Source: Cryptomeria japonica (taxonomy: Eukaryota > Streptophyta > Pinopsida > Cupressales > Cupressaceae). From it: 64,000 nt of DNA. The notes beneath the pieces were generated by a model. That model saw only the letters and a program-made list of their open reading frames with translations, had not been told where the DNA came from and did no database searches. The first letter of the stretch is position 1, and every line of letters begins with the position of its first letter. The stretch spans positions 610,068,065 to 610,132,064 of the forward strand of contig NC_081405.1 in the NCBI RefSeq assembly GCF_030272615.1, written 5' to 3'. Shown piece by piece: positions 35,881 through 47,999 of the stretch. A program made the translations under genes and the position numbers.

Positions 35881-36013
35881 AATGCCAAAGTAGATAAGAA
35901 TTCAACACTTAACATTGAGGCAACTACTCCCCTTGAGAAGTAACTCTCCTCCATCAAAGCCATAAAAATTAATTTTTGTTTGTTCCTGCCAGTTTGATGC
36001 CAATATTCAACAT

Positions 36014-39000
36014 CTAAGTCTCTGCCAGTGGGGAAATTACCCCAATCTTCTCTCTATGATGTTCAAATGTTTTCTTAGGCAAAGGCTTTGTAAAGACATC
36101 TGCAAGTTTATCTTTAGTATTCATATAAACCACTTTCACTTCATTTGCTTCAACATTCTCTTTCCTAAATTATACTTAATAGAAACATTCTTTGTCTTAT
36201 AGTGAAATACCAAATTCTTTGATATATCAATTGCTGGTCAATTATCACAATAAATGATCATTGGTTCTTTGCATTTTTCCTTTATATCCTTCAACATTTG
36301 CTTGATCCATAATACATGAGTACAATTAGTTGTTGCTGCAACATATTTTGATTTTGCTATTGATAATGATGTACAAGTCTGCTTCTTGTTGATCCATGAA
36401 ATCAATCTACTACCAAGAAAGAATGCACCGCTAGTGGTACTCTTTTTGTCATCTACATATCCTACCCAATTTTCATCAGTGTATGCACATAAATCAAAAT
36501 TTTCATCCTTAGGATACCATAAGCCAAGATTTGATGTGCCTTGTAGGTACTGGAAAATCCTTTTAATTGTTGATTCATGGTTTTCCTTAGGATTTCTTTG
36601 AAACCTTGAAACAATACATACTGCTTTCATTATATCATGTCTTATTTGTGTCAAATATAGTAAACCTCCAATCATAGATTTGTACCTTGTCAGATTAATA
36701 GGAGTTGAATCATCCTTCAATGTCAATTTATTAGTTGTAGTCATAGGAGTACTTACCGGTTTGGAATTTTCCATACCAAATTTCTTCAAAAGTTCCTTCA
36801 ATTACTTAGTTTGACATATGAATATACCTTTTTTTTATTTTTGATATTTGTAAACCTAAAAAGAATTTTTTGTCTCCAATCATAGTCATTTCAAATTCTT
36901 TTTGCATCTTATTAGCAAAGTCCTTACATAATCCATCTTCACCTCCAAAAATGATATCATCTACAAAGACTTTAATAACCAAAATATCAGCATTGTTAAC
37001 TTTGTAATACAAATTGTTGTCAACATTACCTTTTGTGTAGCCAAGCATCAAAAGATATTTATCCAATCTATCATAAAAATCTCTAGGAGCTTGCTTCAAT
37101 CCATATAAAGCTTTCGTCAACCTGCAAATCATATCCTTATTATCTGTCAAAGAAAATCCATCAAGTTGTTCAATGTAAACTTCCTCCTCTAGATCTGCTT
37201 TCAAAAATGCATATTTTACATCCATTTGATAAACTTTATAGTTCTTATAAGCTTCAAATGAAAGAAATAGTGTAACTGCCTCAATTTTGGGTACCGGTGC
37301 AAAGGTTTCATTATAATCAATTTCTAATTTCTGTGAATAACCTTTACAAACTAATCTTTCTTTGATCCTGATAACTTCTCCATCTTCATTAAGTTTATTC
37401 CTATATACCCATTTAGTTCCAATTTATTTTTGTCTTTAGGCTAGGGAACCAATGTCCAAGTGTTGTTATTTTCAATTTGTTCTAATTCATCTTCCATTGC
37501 TTTTATCCAGTGTTCATCCTTTTATGCTTCAATAACAAATGCTCGTTCAACTTGAGAAATTTAACATACCTCCTCATTTGCCAATATTCCTCTAGTCATA
37601 ACACCTTGATTCTTGTTTCCAATTATTTATTTCTCTGAATGATTCAATCTTACATACCTGGTTTGTTCTGATTAACATTCATAGTCTAATGTTCTTCAGT
37701 CACTGTTGAGTTTTCTCATGATGTCGGTGTGACTGGGTCTACATTTTGTACTGGTGCGGTCTGTGCCGGTTCATTTATAATCATTTCAACTGCTAGTTCT
37801 ATAGATCTTCATCTATCTTCACATTAGTACTCTCAATGATTTTTTGTAACCTTTTATTATAACATCTCTATGCCTTGCTTTTAGATGAATAGCCAAGAAA
37901 TATTCCTTCATCACTTCTAGGATAAAACTTGCCAACATACTCATTCTTCTAATATAACATTTGCTTCCAAATATTCTAAAATACTTAAGAGTGGGAATAT
38001 GACCAAACCATAGTTCATAAGGGGTCTTACCGGTTTCACTTTTGATGTGAACTCTATTGAAAGTATAAACTGTTGTATTCACTACTTCTCTCTAGTACAC
38101 ATTAGGTAGATTTGCTTCCATTAACATTGTTCTTGTTGCATCCAAAATAGTTATGTTCTTTCTTTCTACAACTCCATTTTTTGGGGTGTCCAAGGTGTTG
38201 ATAGTTGTCTTTTGATTCCATTCACTTCACAAAATGCATTAAACTCTCTAGATGTAAATTCTCCTCCTTGATCTTATCTTAAACATTTGATTATCTTGTC
38301 GGTTTCATTTTCTACCATTGCCTTCGGTATCTTGAATCTTCCCAAAGCTTCTTATTTCTCCTTGAGAAAAGTAACCCAACAAATTATAGAATAATCATCA
38401 ATTATTAGCATAAATTATCTATCTCCTTGTAGACTTCTTGGTCTTGCAGGACCACATTAATTAGTTGAATTCAATGAAGAATATTATTTGATTTCTCAGT
38501 AATGCTCTTAAATGTTGTTCTAACTTTCTTTCCCATTTTACATTCCTTACATACCGGATTATGAGGTTTCACAATCGTAGGTAAATCCCTTACTTCCTTA
38601 GTTGAACTGATCTTTATAATGCAATTAAAATTCATATGATAGAGTCTTTTATGCCATAACCAACTTTCATCAATGTGTGCAATCAAACATTTTTTATCAT
38701 ATTTATTCAAGTGAAAGATATTACCTTTAGTCTGATTATTGGTTGCAATCTCCAATCCAGATCTGTTAATGATTTTGCATTTCCCATTCTTGAACTGTAA
38801 CTAAAACCCTTTTTCCACTAACTGACCAACACTTAAAATATTATGCTTTAAACCTTCTACACAATAAACATTGTCAGTATTGTACTTACCATCCAAAGAT
38901 ATAGTGCCTTTTCCTTTGATTAAACAAGCTTTATTATCTCCAAACCTTACTAGACCTCCATGAAATTCTTGAAATGATAAGAATTTATTTTTATCACCAG

Positions 39001-40127
39001 TCATATGATGCGAGCATCCACTATCTATAATTCATTCATCTTTTTCTTCAATATTTGTTGCTAGTGCCTGCTCTACCAGTTTGAAAATAGGTCTCGCTTG
39101 ATCTTCTTTTATTGCAACAAAATCCCATCTGTTATTTGCTGAATATTCACCTGGGTCATCTGTAACACCTTCATCTGCATAGTAACATGACTTATCTTTG
39201 TTTTTCTTGAATCTATATCTCTGGTATTCAGGGTTAGGCTTATATGATCTTTTTGCTTCCTCCCTTACTCTTGCATGTCTATCAAGACATCTACATGCCA
39301 TATGACCAACTTTATTGCAATTAAAACATTTGAAAGGTGATTTACCTTCATACTTATTTCCTGCTGGACCTTTAGGCATTTTCCTTGCAAATGGTGCTTC
39401 AAATTCTTCAAGTTCTTTTGCATAAAGTTCTTTCCAATTAGTTTTGTTAGATGATGATGATGATGATAATGATTTAAAAGATAAATCAGTCTTTATAGTA
39501 GCAACAGGACCAAACTCTTCAAGTTCAAATGATGAAAGTTTTCCAACCAAAGTATCACTAGAAACTGAAGTATTAGGCAATGTTCTCATTTCATTAATAG
39601 TAGTTACTTTCATTTTGTAAGCTGGTGGAAATGCTCTTAAACCTTTAGACACAATTTAATCTTCACTTAAGGATCTTCCACAATATTGTATTCCTGAAAC
39701 AATTTCATTAACTCTTTCCATAAATGCAGAAATTCTTTCATCTTCTTCCATTTTCAAATTTTCATACATGATCCAGTAACATTCCAGTTTTGCAATTTTT
39801 AAAGTGGTATCTCCTTCATTCAGTGTCTCCAACTTATCCCAAATAGATTTAGCAATAGATCCATATGATAATCCCATGGTTTGCTAATCTGATAATACGC
39901 TCAGAAGTGCTTCTCTTGCTTTGCAATCATTCTCCATGTCCTTAGCCAATGTTGGTGGATGAGGTTGATTCAGAATAGGAGCAACATAGCCATTCTTTGT
40001 AACATCCCATATATCTCTTCTAATGCAGTTTAGATGTATTTCCATTCTCATCTTCTATATGCCATAGTTAGTTCCATCAATTCCATCAAGCTTCGGAGTG
40101 TCCCTCCTGAAAAATATTTGTTGCCAT
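36014..40127 (-). pseudogene. Copia-4 gag-pol relic
   Basis: Starts near 40127 (MATNIF) and ends at 36014 after DVFTKPLPKKTFEHH. Order: gag (40127-39400), intact CCHC knuckle CFNCNKVGHMACRC (about 39330), protease IIDSGCSHHMTGD (39010; the Trp before it is TGA), GAG-pre-integrase (38755-38471), integrase (38470-37819, several frameshifts and stops), RT 37560-36800 with intact FVDDIIFGG near 36965, RNase H 36570-36040. The RT and protease active sites are preserved. Integrase is the worst hit part. Confidence 0.85.
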
Positions 40128-40388
40128 AGGATCTCCTCAAGCTGTTAGGTTTCTGCAAAAAGAGGACTTAGCTCTTATACCAATTGTTAGGTCTTGAGAA
40201 GGACAACTAAGAAGGTGGGGGGGGTAAATCAGTTGTGAACTAGTTGTCGATAAATTGTAATCCAAATGCAAGTTATTCCAATTTAAACTTAATATCGGTA
40301 AACCAAACTTAAGTGTTGGTAAAACAAATTAGTAGTTATAGCTATATCGGTTTAATTAATAGTTATAGCAGTACCGGTTTAACTTAAT

Positions 40389-40423
40389 AGTTAACTCCAA
40401 TCTAGTGAATATTGGAGTTAACT
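40389..40423. repeat. 13-bp perfect inverted repeat at insertion edge
   Basis: AGTTAACTCCAAT (40389-40401), 9-nt spacer, ATTGGAGTTAACT (40411-40423). It starts at the first base after the target copy. Confidence 0.85.
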
Positions 40424-40711
40424 CTGACGCTTAAATGATTTGGCACAAGGATGATCTCAATTTAAATATTAAAGAGATCCTCAGAAAGGACCGTTATATA
40501 GGGAGAGAAGGACAATTAAATTATGACAAGTAAAAAGTTTCATTTATGCCTTGCTGGAAAGACCATCATTACCTGGCACTATAGAAGATCTCCTACTATC
40601 TCAAATAATTAGTTGCATGTTTTGTGGGTTACTCAAAGCAAAAATTTGAGTTGCATCAGGAAAGAAGGTCTCAATTCGAAGAGAAACAAAGTCGATAGCT
40701 TGCTTTTGAAA

Positions 40712-42250
40712 ATGGGAGGAGATCTAAGACACGAAGAACCTAACAACATGTTGACCTGGAAAGCAATGCCTAAAGTCTAGGCAAAGCTAGAGAAGGGCTC
40801 TCTCACTAGCTTCATGGAGAAGCTTGAGGACTATGACAAAGGTAGGGTTAACTTAGCCGTTTCCAAGATTTCTGAAAACTAGTCTAATGGCTCTTTTAAG
40901 CTTTATGGTGTTAAATTTAAGTTGGACATTGGGCTTATTTCAATTGTGACTAGAATGCCCCACATCAAGCTTAACTTCTTTCAAGACCTCAAGATCTCCA
41001 ACAATGTGGTTACCCTGTTCCCGTAGAAAGAGAAAGAGCGGGCCAAAATTGGCAAGGCTACTGGGGGCTACTATGATGCTGCAAACATCAAGAAGTTGTG
41101 GGGCTGGGTCCTGAATGCAATCATGGAGTATATTACGGTTAAAGGCCACTTCTCCAAGGCCCACACTTAGAACTTCGTGCTCTTAAACCATTTCAGACAT
41201 GAAAAAAAAGTGTCTTTGCCCTACTACCTTTTTCGATCCCTCTCTAGGTCCTTGAATAAGCACAGGACTAACCCTTCAAGCCCAATTCTCCACTGCAAGC
41301 TCCTGTTGTTCATTTATGAGCATTCCAAAACCCTTGCTCTACAGGAAAATAAGCAGATTTCCACTTCCCCAAGTAAAAGGAGGATGGAAGAGGGAGATAC
41401 TAGCAAGGAGAAAGTGTCATCCAGCAAGAAAAGGAAAAGTGCCCCTGGGCTAGAAACTAAGGACATTGTCAAGGAAAGCAGTGGTATGGAGACGGATGAC
41501 ACTAACAGTGAAGATAGCTGGAAAGAAGAGGAGCTGGGCAACAAGGAAGAAAGTGGAGATTCTGAGCCTAGTCAAGATAGCCCTATTCTAAGTGATCACC
41601 CTGGTAAGGACAACAACCATCTGATGGAGGAGATGGCTCCCAAGGATAATGAGGAAACCGAAGTTAATTCTAAGAAGGAAACAAACAAAGGCTCTGAGAA
41701 GAACCTAACTGAGGAAAGGGACAACAAGGACAAGGAAAGTGCTGGTGAGGGGCTTATCTTGGATAATCTCAAGAAGCTCTTGGAGGCCACAATGAATTTC
41801 GACAGACGGACTTACGAAACCCTAAAAAACCTAGAGAAGAAAGGGATAAATTCAGATAAAAAGAGGGAGGATGAAAACAAAGAGCATATTAATTGGAAGT
41901 AGGAAATGGAGAACAAGGTAAAATCACTGGAAGAGGGAAAAGAAGCGATGAAAAATCTGATGGGATTTATCCCAAATATCCTCTCTGCTGTAACCAAAAA
42001 CTTGGAAGACATTGCCAAGGTCTTTGACCATACTCCTAAACTAGTTGTGGATCTTGACCTAGAGGAGGAGACCATCCAGACTAGAAGTGGCGGTGATGCT
42101 ACCCCAGCAAGCGGAATTGCAAAGAGAACAAGGGCCAGTATCAAGAAAGTTGTGGTTACTGCGGCCAAGGACCCTCCCAACTTCAAAGACAACATCAAAG
42201 AGCTACAAGATATTAGCAGCACCCTGGCTAAAGCCCTAGATAAAATCTGA
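40712..42250 (+). pseudogene. 513-codon ORF interrupted only by five TAG codons
   Basis: From MGGDLRHEEPNNML to a TGA at 42248 the frame is unbroken by indels. The only internal stops are TAG at 40778, 40880, 41024, 41168 and 41900. The N-terminal ~190 residues look globular (KLYGVKFKLDIGLISIV, ATGGYYDAANIKKLWGWVLN). Residues about 220-400 are highly charged Glu/Lys/Ser, probably disordered, with a basic KKRKS stretch. The C-terminus has Glu/Lys helices (MENKVKSLEEGKEAMKNL) and an RTRASIKK basic patch. No known domain. The overall plan is like the relic at 114-2670. Calling it a pseudogene rests on the TAGs. Confidence 0.5.
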
Positions 42251-43315
42251 TTCCTGGATGGCCTGCTGGCTTTTCGAGGCTTTTGTGGGGTTTTTTCGAT
42301 TTTCCACTAGTTTTTTCCTTTTAGTTTTGTTCCTCTCTGTTTCTCGTGGCTTTGTTGTTTAAGTCTTGCTTGTAAAGGGTTTCGAGGTCCCTTCAAAACC
42401 TGCTTTTTCATTAATCAAAAACTTAATGTATGAAACAAAAATAGAAACAACATCCACAACATATAACACAAAGATTTTGACTTGGAAACCCAGTAAGGGA
42501 AAAAACACAGTGGGAAACCTTACCCACAATCAGATGATATTACTGTAGATAGTATGTGTATACAAATGGGGTCTGCACATGCAGAAAGGCCAACTGCCTA
42601 GAGCTCACTAGTCAATCACAAAATAGGAGTCACACTGACTACACAATTGGATGGTTAAATCCAATTATAATGTATTGCTCAAAATAGCATCTGCAATGCT
42701 GGATTCAGTATCGGTTAAGCTCTAAACATGAGTGTCAAAACACCTTCATAACCTTCAAATAATGTTTGTGTGATTCACACAAGGATCTGCTTATTTTTGC
42801 TCTTCAATATTTGAATACACTCATTATCATGATCTTCAATAAGATCTTACAATCATTTATAGAAAACCTAAGACCAAATGAATAGTTCAACTCACTAAAG
42901 ATATTACATCAATTACAAATTAGTCGTGATGCGATACAATCATGTTGGATCAATACATTTACTACAATAACCAATCAATAAACAATCTCCATAACATGTT
43001 GTGTTGATCTGGAGTACCAGTCCATAATCTAGACCTATCTATCGATAAAGGCAAATCTGTCAAAACAATTAGACCAATAAGCAAAACACCAAAACCAAAC
43101 TTCTAATCCATGTGTTCGACAAAACCAAATGATCTCCAAGTTATCATCTCTGCCAGTGAACAGTATAACCTGCTGGTGAATACATACTAGTGACTGTGCA
43201 TACGCCATTAACTATACCAGTGAACATAATGTAAACCTCCAAGAAGACAAGTGTTGACATTAATTAAAAAACCAATGCAACACATGAAAAAGTCATCCAT
43301 AATACCAACAGAATG

Positions 43316-43790
43316 TGTTCATTACCATTATAGAGAGATTAGAAGGGTTTGATGACCTTATGAGATACATGCATCCTTTCTCTCACTGGATCAAACCACT
43401 ATCCATTCTGGAACTCCAATTGATTTTCAAGTACATACCTTAATAGTATCCTGTCAAATAGGAAAATATGTGGTTGAGAGGTGTAGTTTTGATGTTGGTA
43501 ATGCTACAATGCTGGAGAGAGGTTTTCTAGGCACTTGATCAACCCCCAATGCTCAATTTTAAAATCCAACTGCTTCTCACATGTAGTTTGTGTAGAGAAT
43601 ATTGGATAGGAAGTGTTTGTGTGGATGGGTAGGGGGTTATATTTTTCCCCACCCATCAATATTAATCGTCAAAGTAGTCCATAAATATAGGATGTATGTA
43701 TTGGTAAAAAAGTTAAACCATATTAAGTACAAAATAAAGTAACAAAGCAAGACATAATCCAAGAACATTTGTGAAGAGAAAGAGAAAACT
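43316..43790. other. Spacer right of Copia-4
   Basis: No gene recognised; may be the upstream part of the LINE relic that follows. Confidence 0.3.
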
Positions 43791-43799
43791 GGGGAAGAA

Positions 43800-45600
43800 G
43801 TGTATGATTTGAATGAGAAAATAGTAAAAAGAGGAATGATTTTAAATAAGTCCATAAAATTGAAGAGGCTAAATAAACAATACATAGAAATCCTAGGAAT
43901 AGAGGAATATTTTTGGAGGAAAAACTTGAGAGTACCTTGGCTAAAGGAAATGAACCAAAATACATTATTTTTCCATATAAATTCTATAGAAAATAGGAGC
44001 AAGAACACAATTTTAGAAATTACTAAATTATATAAAATCATAGTGATCACTACTAAGGAAATTACCTAATAAGTGGTCCTTTTCTGAGACCTTACCAAAA
44101 AAGGAAGCACAAAGTAATGTGGTAGAAAAAGGAGGATTTTTAAGTAGAAAAATTGCTAAAATAATCCCACAGAAAAATAATAGTGTATAAGATAGTCACA
44201 TTTGAAGAAGCGAGGAAGGCTAGTTTTCAATCACCACCTAGTCTGGATGGCCTCCTTGTAAGTTTTTTCAAATTATTTTAGTTATTGTTGGTCTGGATAA
44301 TTGCATAGAAATAGAGTAATCTCAAAGGAAAATAATACTTTTAGGAGCTGTAAATCATACATTCCTACCATTAATCCCAAATAAAAAAGAATCCAAATCC
44401 ATGAGTGGATATAGGAAAACTGCAAAATTCTATGGAAGTCGGAGTGGTAAATAGAATTAGGTGACAAGAGTAGAGGTCCCTTTGGGAGATTAGTTCTCCA
44501 AGAGATCATAGGGAAGATCTTTAAAAGATCATTCATATGGACATCCTAGACAACAAGAAATATGTGGTCACATGGTGTGGGGCTAAATTGGGAGACTATA
44601 AAGTAAAGTGTGGCTACAAAATAAGGAAAAATTGGTCAACCCATTTAATGTGTCCTAGATCTTGTATTCCCAAGGCTAAGGTGTTTTCTTGTATTACCTT
44701 GTAAAAATAGTAGTCATATAAGGAAAAATAAAAAATATAAGCATCCTTGTCCACTAGGATGATGTATTTAATGTAAATAAGATGAAGAGACTACAATTTT
44801 CCTACTTTTGTTCTTATCATGTGCAAAATTTGCTGGAAACACTTCATGAATAGACTTGGGTGGAAATGCCTCTTCTCATAGGATCTTACAAAATGGTTTC
44901 TCACGTGGGAAATTTTGAGGAATAAGGTACTCTTTAGAAGCATCTAGAATATCACTCCATAATGTTATATGGTAGCTAAGAGACAAAAAAAGAGGATTTT
45001 TAATTGTAAATAATTGAGTAAAGAAGCTCTTGTTAGCAAGATGTGGAAATATATTATTGAGCTTGTAAACTATTATATAAGAATGAAAGGGTTGGAGAAA
45101 ACTATATTCATAATTTAGGATAATGATTTGACCGAATCCTTTACTAGATTGATCCTACTTTGAATCAAAGAAAGAGTGTGACTTCGTATATACTAGAATT
45201 CTTTGTGAATATCAACTTTGATGGTGCACTAAAAGAAAACCATGAGGAGAGTAGAGTTAGATGTGTGGCTTTTGAGCATAGTGGAATTGTGTTTCATTTG
45301 AATTCCAAGAATTTAGGAATAACAAAAAATAAGGACACGACTATCCATGTAGCCTTACTTGGTTCAAACTAGAAAATTGAACTAGAAGCTAGGATGATAC
45401 ATCTCTAAGGAGACTCTCTTATTACTATTAATATAATCTAGTAGAGGAGGATCCCTAATTGGAAACTCTATAAGTGACTCAATCAAATTTGGGAAGCTAT
45501 TAGTCACTTTGAAGGCTTGAAATTGACCTACGTGTACCCCGAAAGGTAACAAGTTGGCCATATCATTGACCAACTCAACAAACCATTTAAGTCATCCATG
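43800..45600 (+). pseudogene. L1-type LINE ORF2 relic
   Basis: Three pieces of a plant LINE ORF2 in order. At 43800-44069 the pre-RT segment (EEYFWRKNLRVPWLKEMNQN TLFFH, whose family form is YWRxKSRxxWLKEGDxNTKFFH). At 44540-44710 the zinc-binding RT region (WCGAKLGDYKVKCGYKIRKN, then PKAKVFSCITL). At 45180-45560 the RNase H domain (VNINFDGALKENHE, and NWKLYK...LNQIWEAISHFEG). The RT palm, including the (F/Y)xDD motif, is missing, so there is an internal deletion, plus many stops. The organisation agrees with LINEs that carry a C-terminal RNase H. Confidence 0.7.
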
Positions 45601-45760
45601 ATTACCCAATGGGAGAGGATGATGAAATGATTAACCATAGTGTACAAAAATAAAAATGTTAATTATTCAATCAATGTGGCATGTTTGATATGATGAGGAT
45701 AGTAATGTGAAGATATCATGGTCATAGAGTTTTCAGATGCAAGAATATGATAAAGCCAAC

Positions 45761-46586
45761 CGTAGACACCCAAAATTATCCGGTCTAATTAAATAAATAC
45801 TTTATTTATTTAATTATCTAAGCTTAATTCTTCTATTAATTAAAGAAATCTTTATTTATTTAATTAATTCATTTATCCTCTTCTAGCCTTATTTCTCATT
45901 TAAATAAATTCATTTATTTATTTAAATTATCCTTTTCCTAAATTAAATAAATATCTTATTTATTTAATTGATCTCACTCCCACTATTAATTAAATAAATC
46001 TTTATTTATTTAATTAATTAATTAACCTTTTCTACCCATGAAAAATGTCATTCATCTCTTAATTCATACACTACCTACCCCTTTTATTATTTTATTATTT
46101 CTTTTACCTACCCTCTAATCATAGCCTACCACTTTTATTATTTTATTATTTCTTTTACCTACCCTCTAATCATAGCCGACCTCCTTTTATACCTCTCAAT
46201 CTTATCCCTCCATTTCATATAGTGTCTTCTATATAAGGAGATGCTTCCTTCATTATCAAACCCTAACTACCTAACTACTTGATCAATTGACTACTTGGCA
46301 TATGTGATCCTACTTGCAACCACATTCCCTTCTTTGTTGAGCTCTTGTGCACATAAAATATGAGAGCAAATACATCAAACAAGATCAATGGAGATAGGAA
46401 GAATGGAGATCCAAACCCTATTGGACATGTGATGGTATAATCTTTGTGATTTCTTTGATTTGCATTGTCTTAGGTAATCTTCATATGTTATGGTGGATCT
46501 TTGTTGTTGTTAGGCTAGGGTTTTGTGGTTGAATTCATTTAGCCTTTCAATATCGTTATTATTGTTATCCATTTTCACCATATACA
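45761..46586 (+). repeat. Gypsy 5' LTR
   Basis: 826 bp. It contains five AT palindromic modules (45786-46024), a two-copy 51-bp repeat (46081-46180), TATA box TATATAA at 46230-46236 and a 3' end ACCATATACA. Confidence 0.9.
46230..46236 (+). promoter_or_regulatory. LTR TATA box
   Basis: TATATAA in CTTCTATATAAGGAGATGC, repeated at 56686-56692 in the 3' LTR. Transcription would start about 30 bases downstream. Confidence 0.6.
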
Positions 46587-46589
46587 TTT

Positions 46590-46607
46590 TGGCACGCCCG
46601 GTGGGAC
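46590..46607 (+). other. Gypsy primer-binding site
   Basis: TGGCACGCCCGGTGGGAC begins three bases after the LTR. Such PBSs are reported for Tat/Ogre-type elements using tRNA-Arg; the tRNA identity is my recollection and unverified. Confidence 0.65.
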
Positions 46608-46740
46608 ATGGATTTTTGTTAGATTTGTGTTTTTTGCAGATTTTTTTAACCCTATATTGTTGTTTGGTAAAACAATTTGGAGAATAACCTTGTGTAGCTA
46701 GGGTTTTGGACACAAAATCAAGATCTTGGAGAGATTTGAT

Positions 46741-47590
46741 CATATCTCACAAACAGATAGGAAATTTTGCACCAAATGTATTTTGTAGGTTGAAGAAAGT
46801 ATCGTGAGCTCTCAATACAAAATTCAAAATTTTTGGAGCACATTTTCATTTTCTATGAATTTTTTATGATTTTTCATAAAAAATTAATTTTGAGAGCAAA
46901 TGAGAGAATTTTTTGGATTTTCTTACATTTTTAGAAATAACTCAGAATTATACACAGGATCTTTTCTTTGTGATTTTAATTTTGATGAAAAATATTTCCC
47001 TAAAAATTGGATCTTTAAAAATTAGGGTTTTTCCTTATTTTGATCAGATCTCACAAAAGGCTTTGAATTTTGGCATCAAATTTTTTGTACATGTCAACAA
47101 AAGTATTGCAAGGATTCAATAAAAATTTAAGATTTTTTGGATCATTTGTTCAATTTATATGAATTTTTTATAGTTTTTCATAAAAAATTAATTTTGAGAG
47201 TAAATTAGCGAATTTTTAGGATTTTCTTACATTTTTGGAAATATCTCAGAATTATACATAGGATCTATTCTTTTCAATTTTAAATTTGATGCAAAATTAT
47301 TCCTCAAAAATTAGAAATTTGAAAATTAGAGTTTTGCATTATTTTACTCATATCTCACAAACTGCCTGGATTTGTTGCAGAAATTTTTTTATGCAGGCTT
47401 GGAAGACCATAAGGACTCTCCAGTAAAAATTTCAAATTTTTTAGATCGATTTTGCATTTTATATGAATTTTTTATGATTTTTCACTAGAAATTTATTTTT
47501 GGAGCAAATTAGCAAATTTTTTGGATTTTCTTACATTTCTTGAAATCTCTTGAAATTTTACAAGTGGTCCTTTTTTTATGATGAATTAGA
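46741..47590 (+). repeat. Leader tandem repeat, 304-bp period, three copies
   Basis: CATATCTCAC-type starts at 46741, 47045 and 47349 are exactly 304 bp apart. Each unit ends with TTTTTGGATTTTCTTACATT and a TCTCAGAATTATACA-like block. AT-rich, non-coding, in the untranslated leader before gag. Confidence 0.75.
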
Positions 47591-47999
47591 TCTTTGAATT
47601 GGTCAATAAAATGCATTGTTGAAGACCCCTATTTCACAAAGTCTTTTGGATCTAAAATTTACCTATCTTGTGTGCTTCCAGGAAGGGGTGATCATTTGAA
47701 ACAATCCAAACTACTAATAAATTTTTGTTGCAGGTCCTTGGCAAGAGTTTTTGGATTTTTATTGTGTGCCTTATTTTCATAGACTAGCAAACACTTCAAT
47801 TAGTGCACTAAAATTGAATCATTGTCTCTTGTGTCTTGAGCAATAGGCTCTTTTTGTTTAATCTTTAGAGGGCTTGTCTTCCCGTGTGGTCATTAGGACT
47901 ACTAGTGAGAAGAGAAAGACCCAAGTGGTAGCAAAAGAAAAGCCATCTTCTTTCAAACCACTATAAATAACTGTATTCATGGTGAAAACTATGAATAAC

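Larger units (their letters stand above)
40389..42419 (+). mobile_element. 2031-bp hairpin-tipped retroposon-like insertion
   Basis: Lies inside the Copia-4 5' LTR and is absent from the 3' LTR, so the ends are exact. Flanks are AACTTAAT on both sides (40381-40388 and 42420-42427), an 8-bp target duplication. Its 5' edge is a perfect 13-bp inverted repeat and its 3' edge is A-rich (TTAATCAAAA) after a T-rich stretch ending in a TTTCGAGGTCCC block, similar in feel to plant LINE 3' ends. It carries one long ORF and no RT. No TIR matching both ends. Best read as a non-autonomous target-primed retroposon; Helitron or processed transcript are alternatives. Confidence 0.7.
34574..43310 (-). mobile_element. 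Copia-4, Sirevirus-like element with a nested insertion
   Basis: Minus strand. 3' LTR 34574-35639, 5' LTR 40185-43310 (including a 2031-bp insertion), PBS revcomp of ATACCAATTGTTAGG next to 40185, gag-pol 36014-40127, multiple PPTs at 35640. A perfect GAATG duplication (34569-34573 and 43311-43315) bounds the element. Without the insertion it is about 6.7 kb. Confidence 0.9.
40185..43310 (-). repeat. Copia-4 5' LTR, split by an insertion
   Basis: Parts 40185-40388 and 42420-43310 rebuild an LTR of about 1.09 kb matching 34574-35639. A ~37-bp local duplication (TTATAGCTATATCGGTTTAA / TTATAGCAGTACCGGTTTAA) at 40335-40380 is absent from the 3' LTR. Confidence 0.85.

Noticed and set aside
40712-42250. 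Stop-codon recoding (TAG read as an amino acid)
   Set aside because: A plant nuclear genome uses standard code. CHG-context CAG to TAG decay explains the pattern without new machinery, and TAA/TGA stops occur in other relics here.
43637-44050. Hydrophobic 137-residue minus-strand ORF
   Set aside because: It is the complement of the LINE pre-RT coding stretch, which has a clear family match on the plus strand.
45786-46024. MITE or TIR transposon based on the AT palindromes
   Set aside because: The palindromes recur in both LTRs of one element with a proven target duplication, so they are LTR parts.
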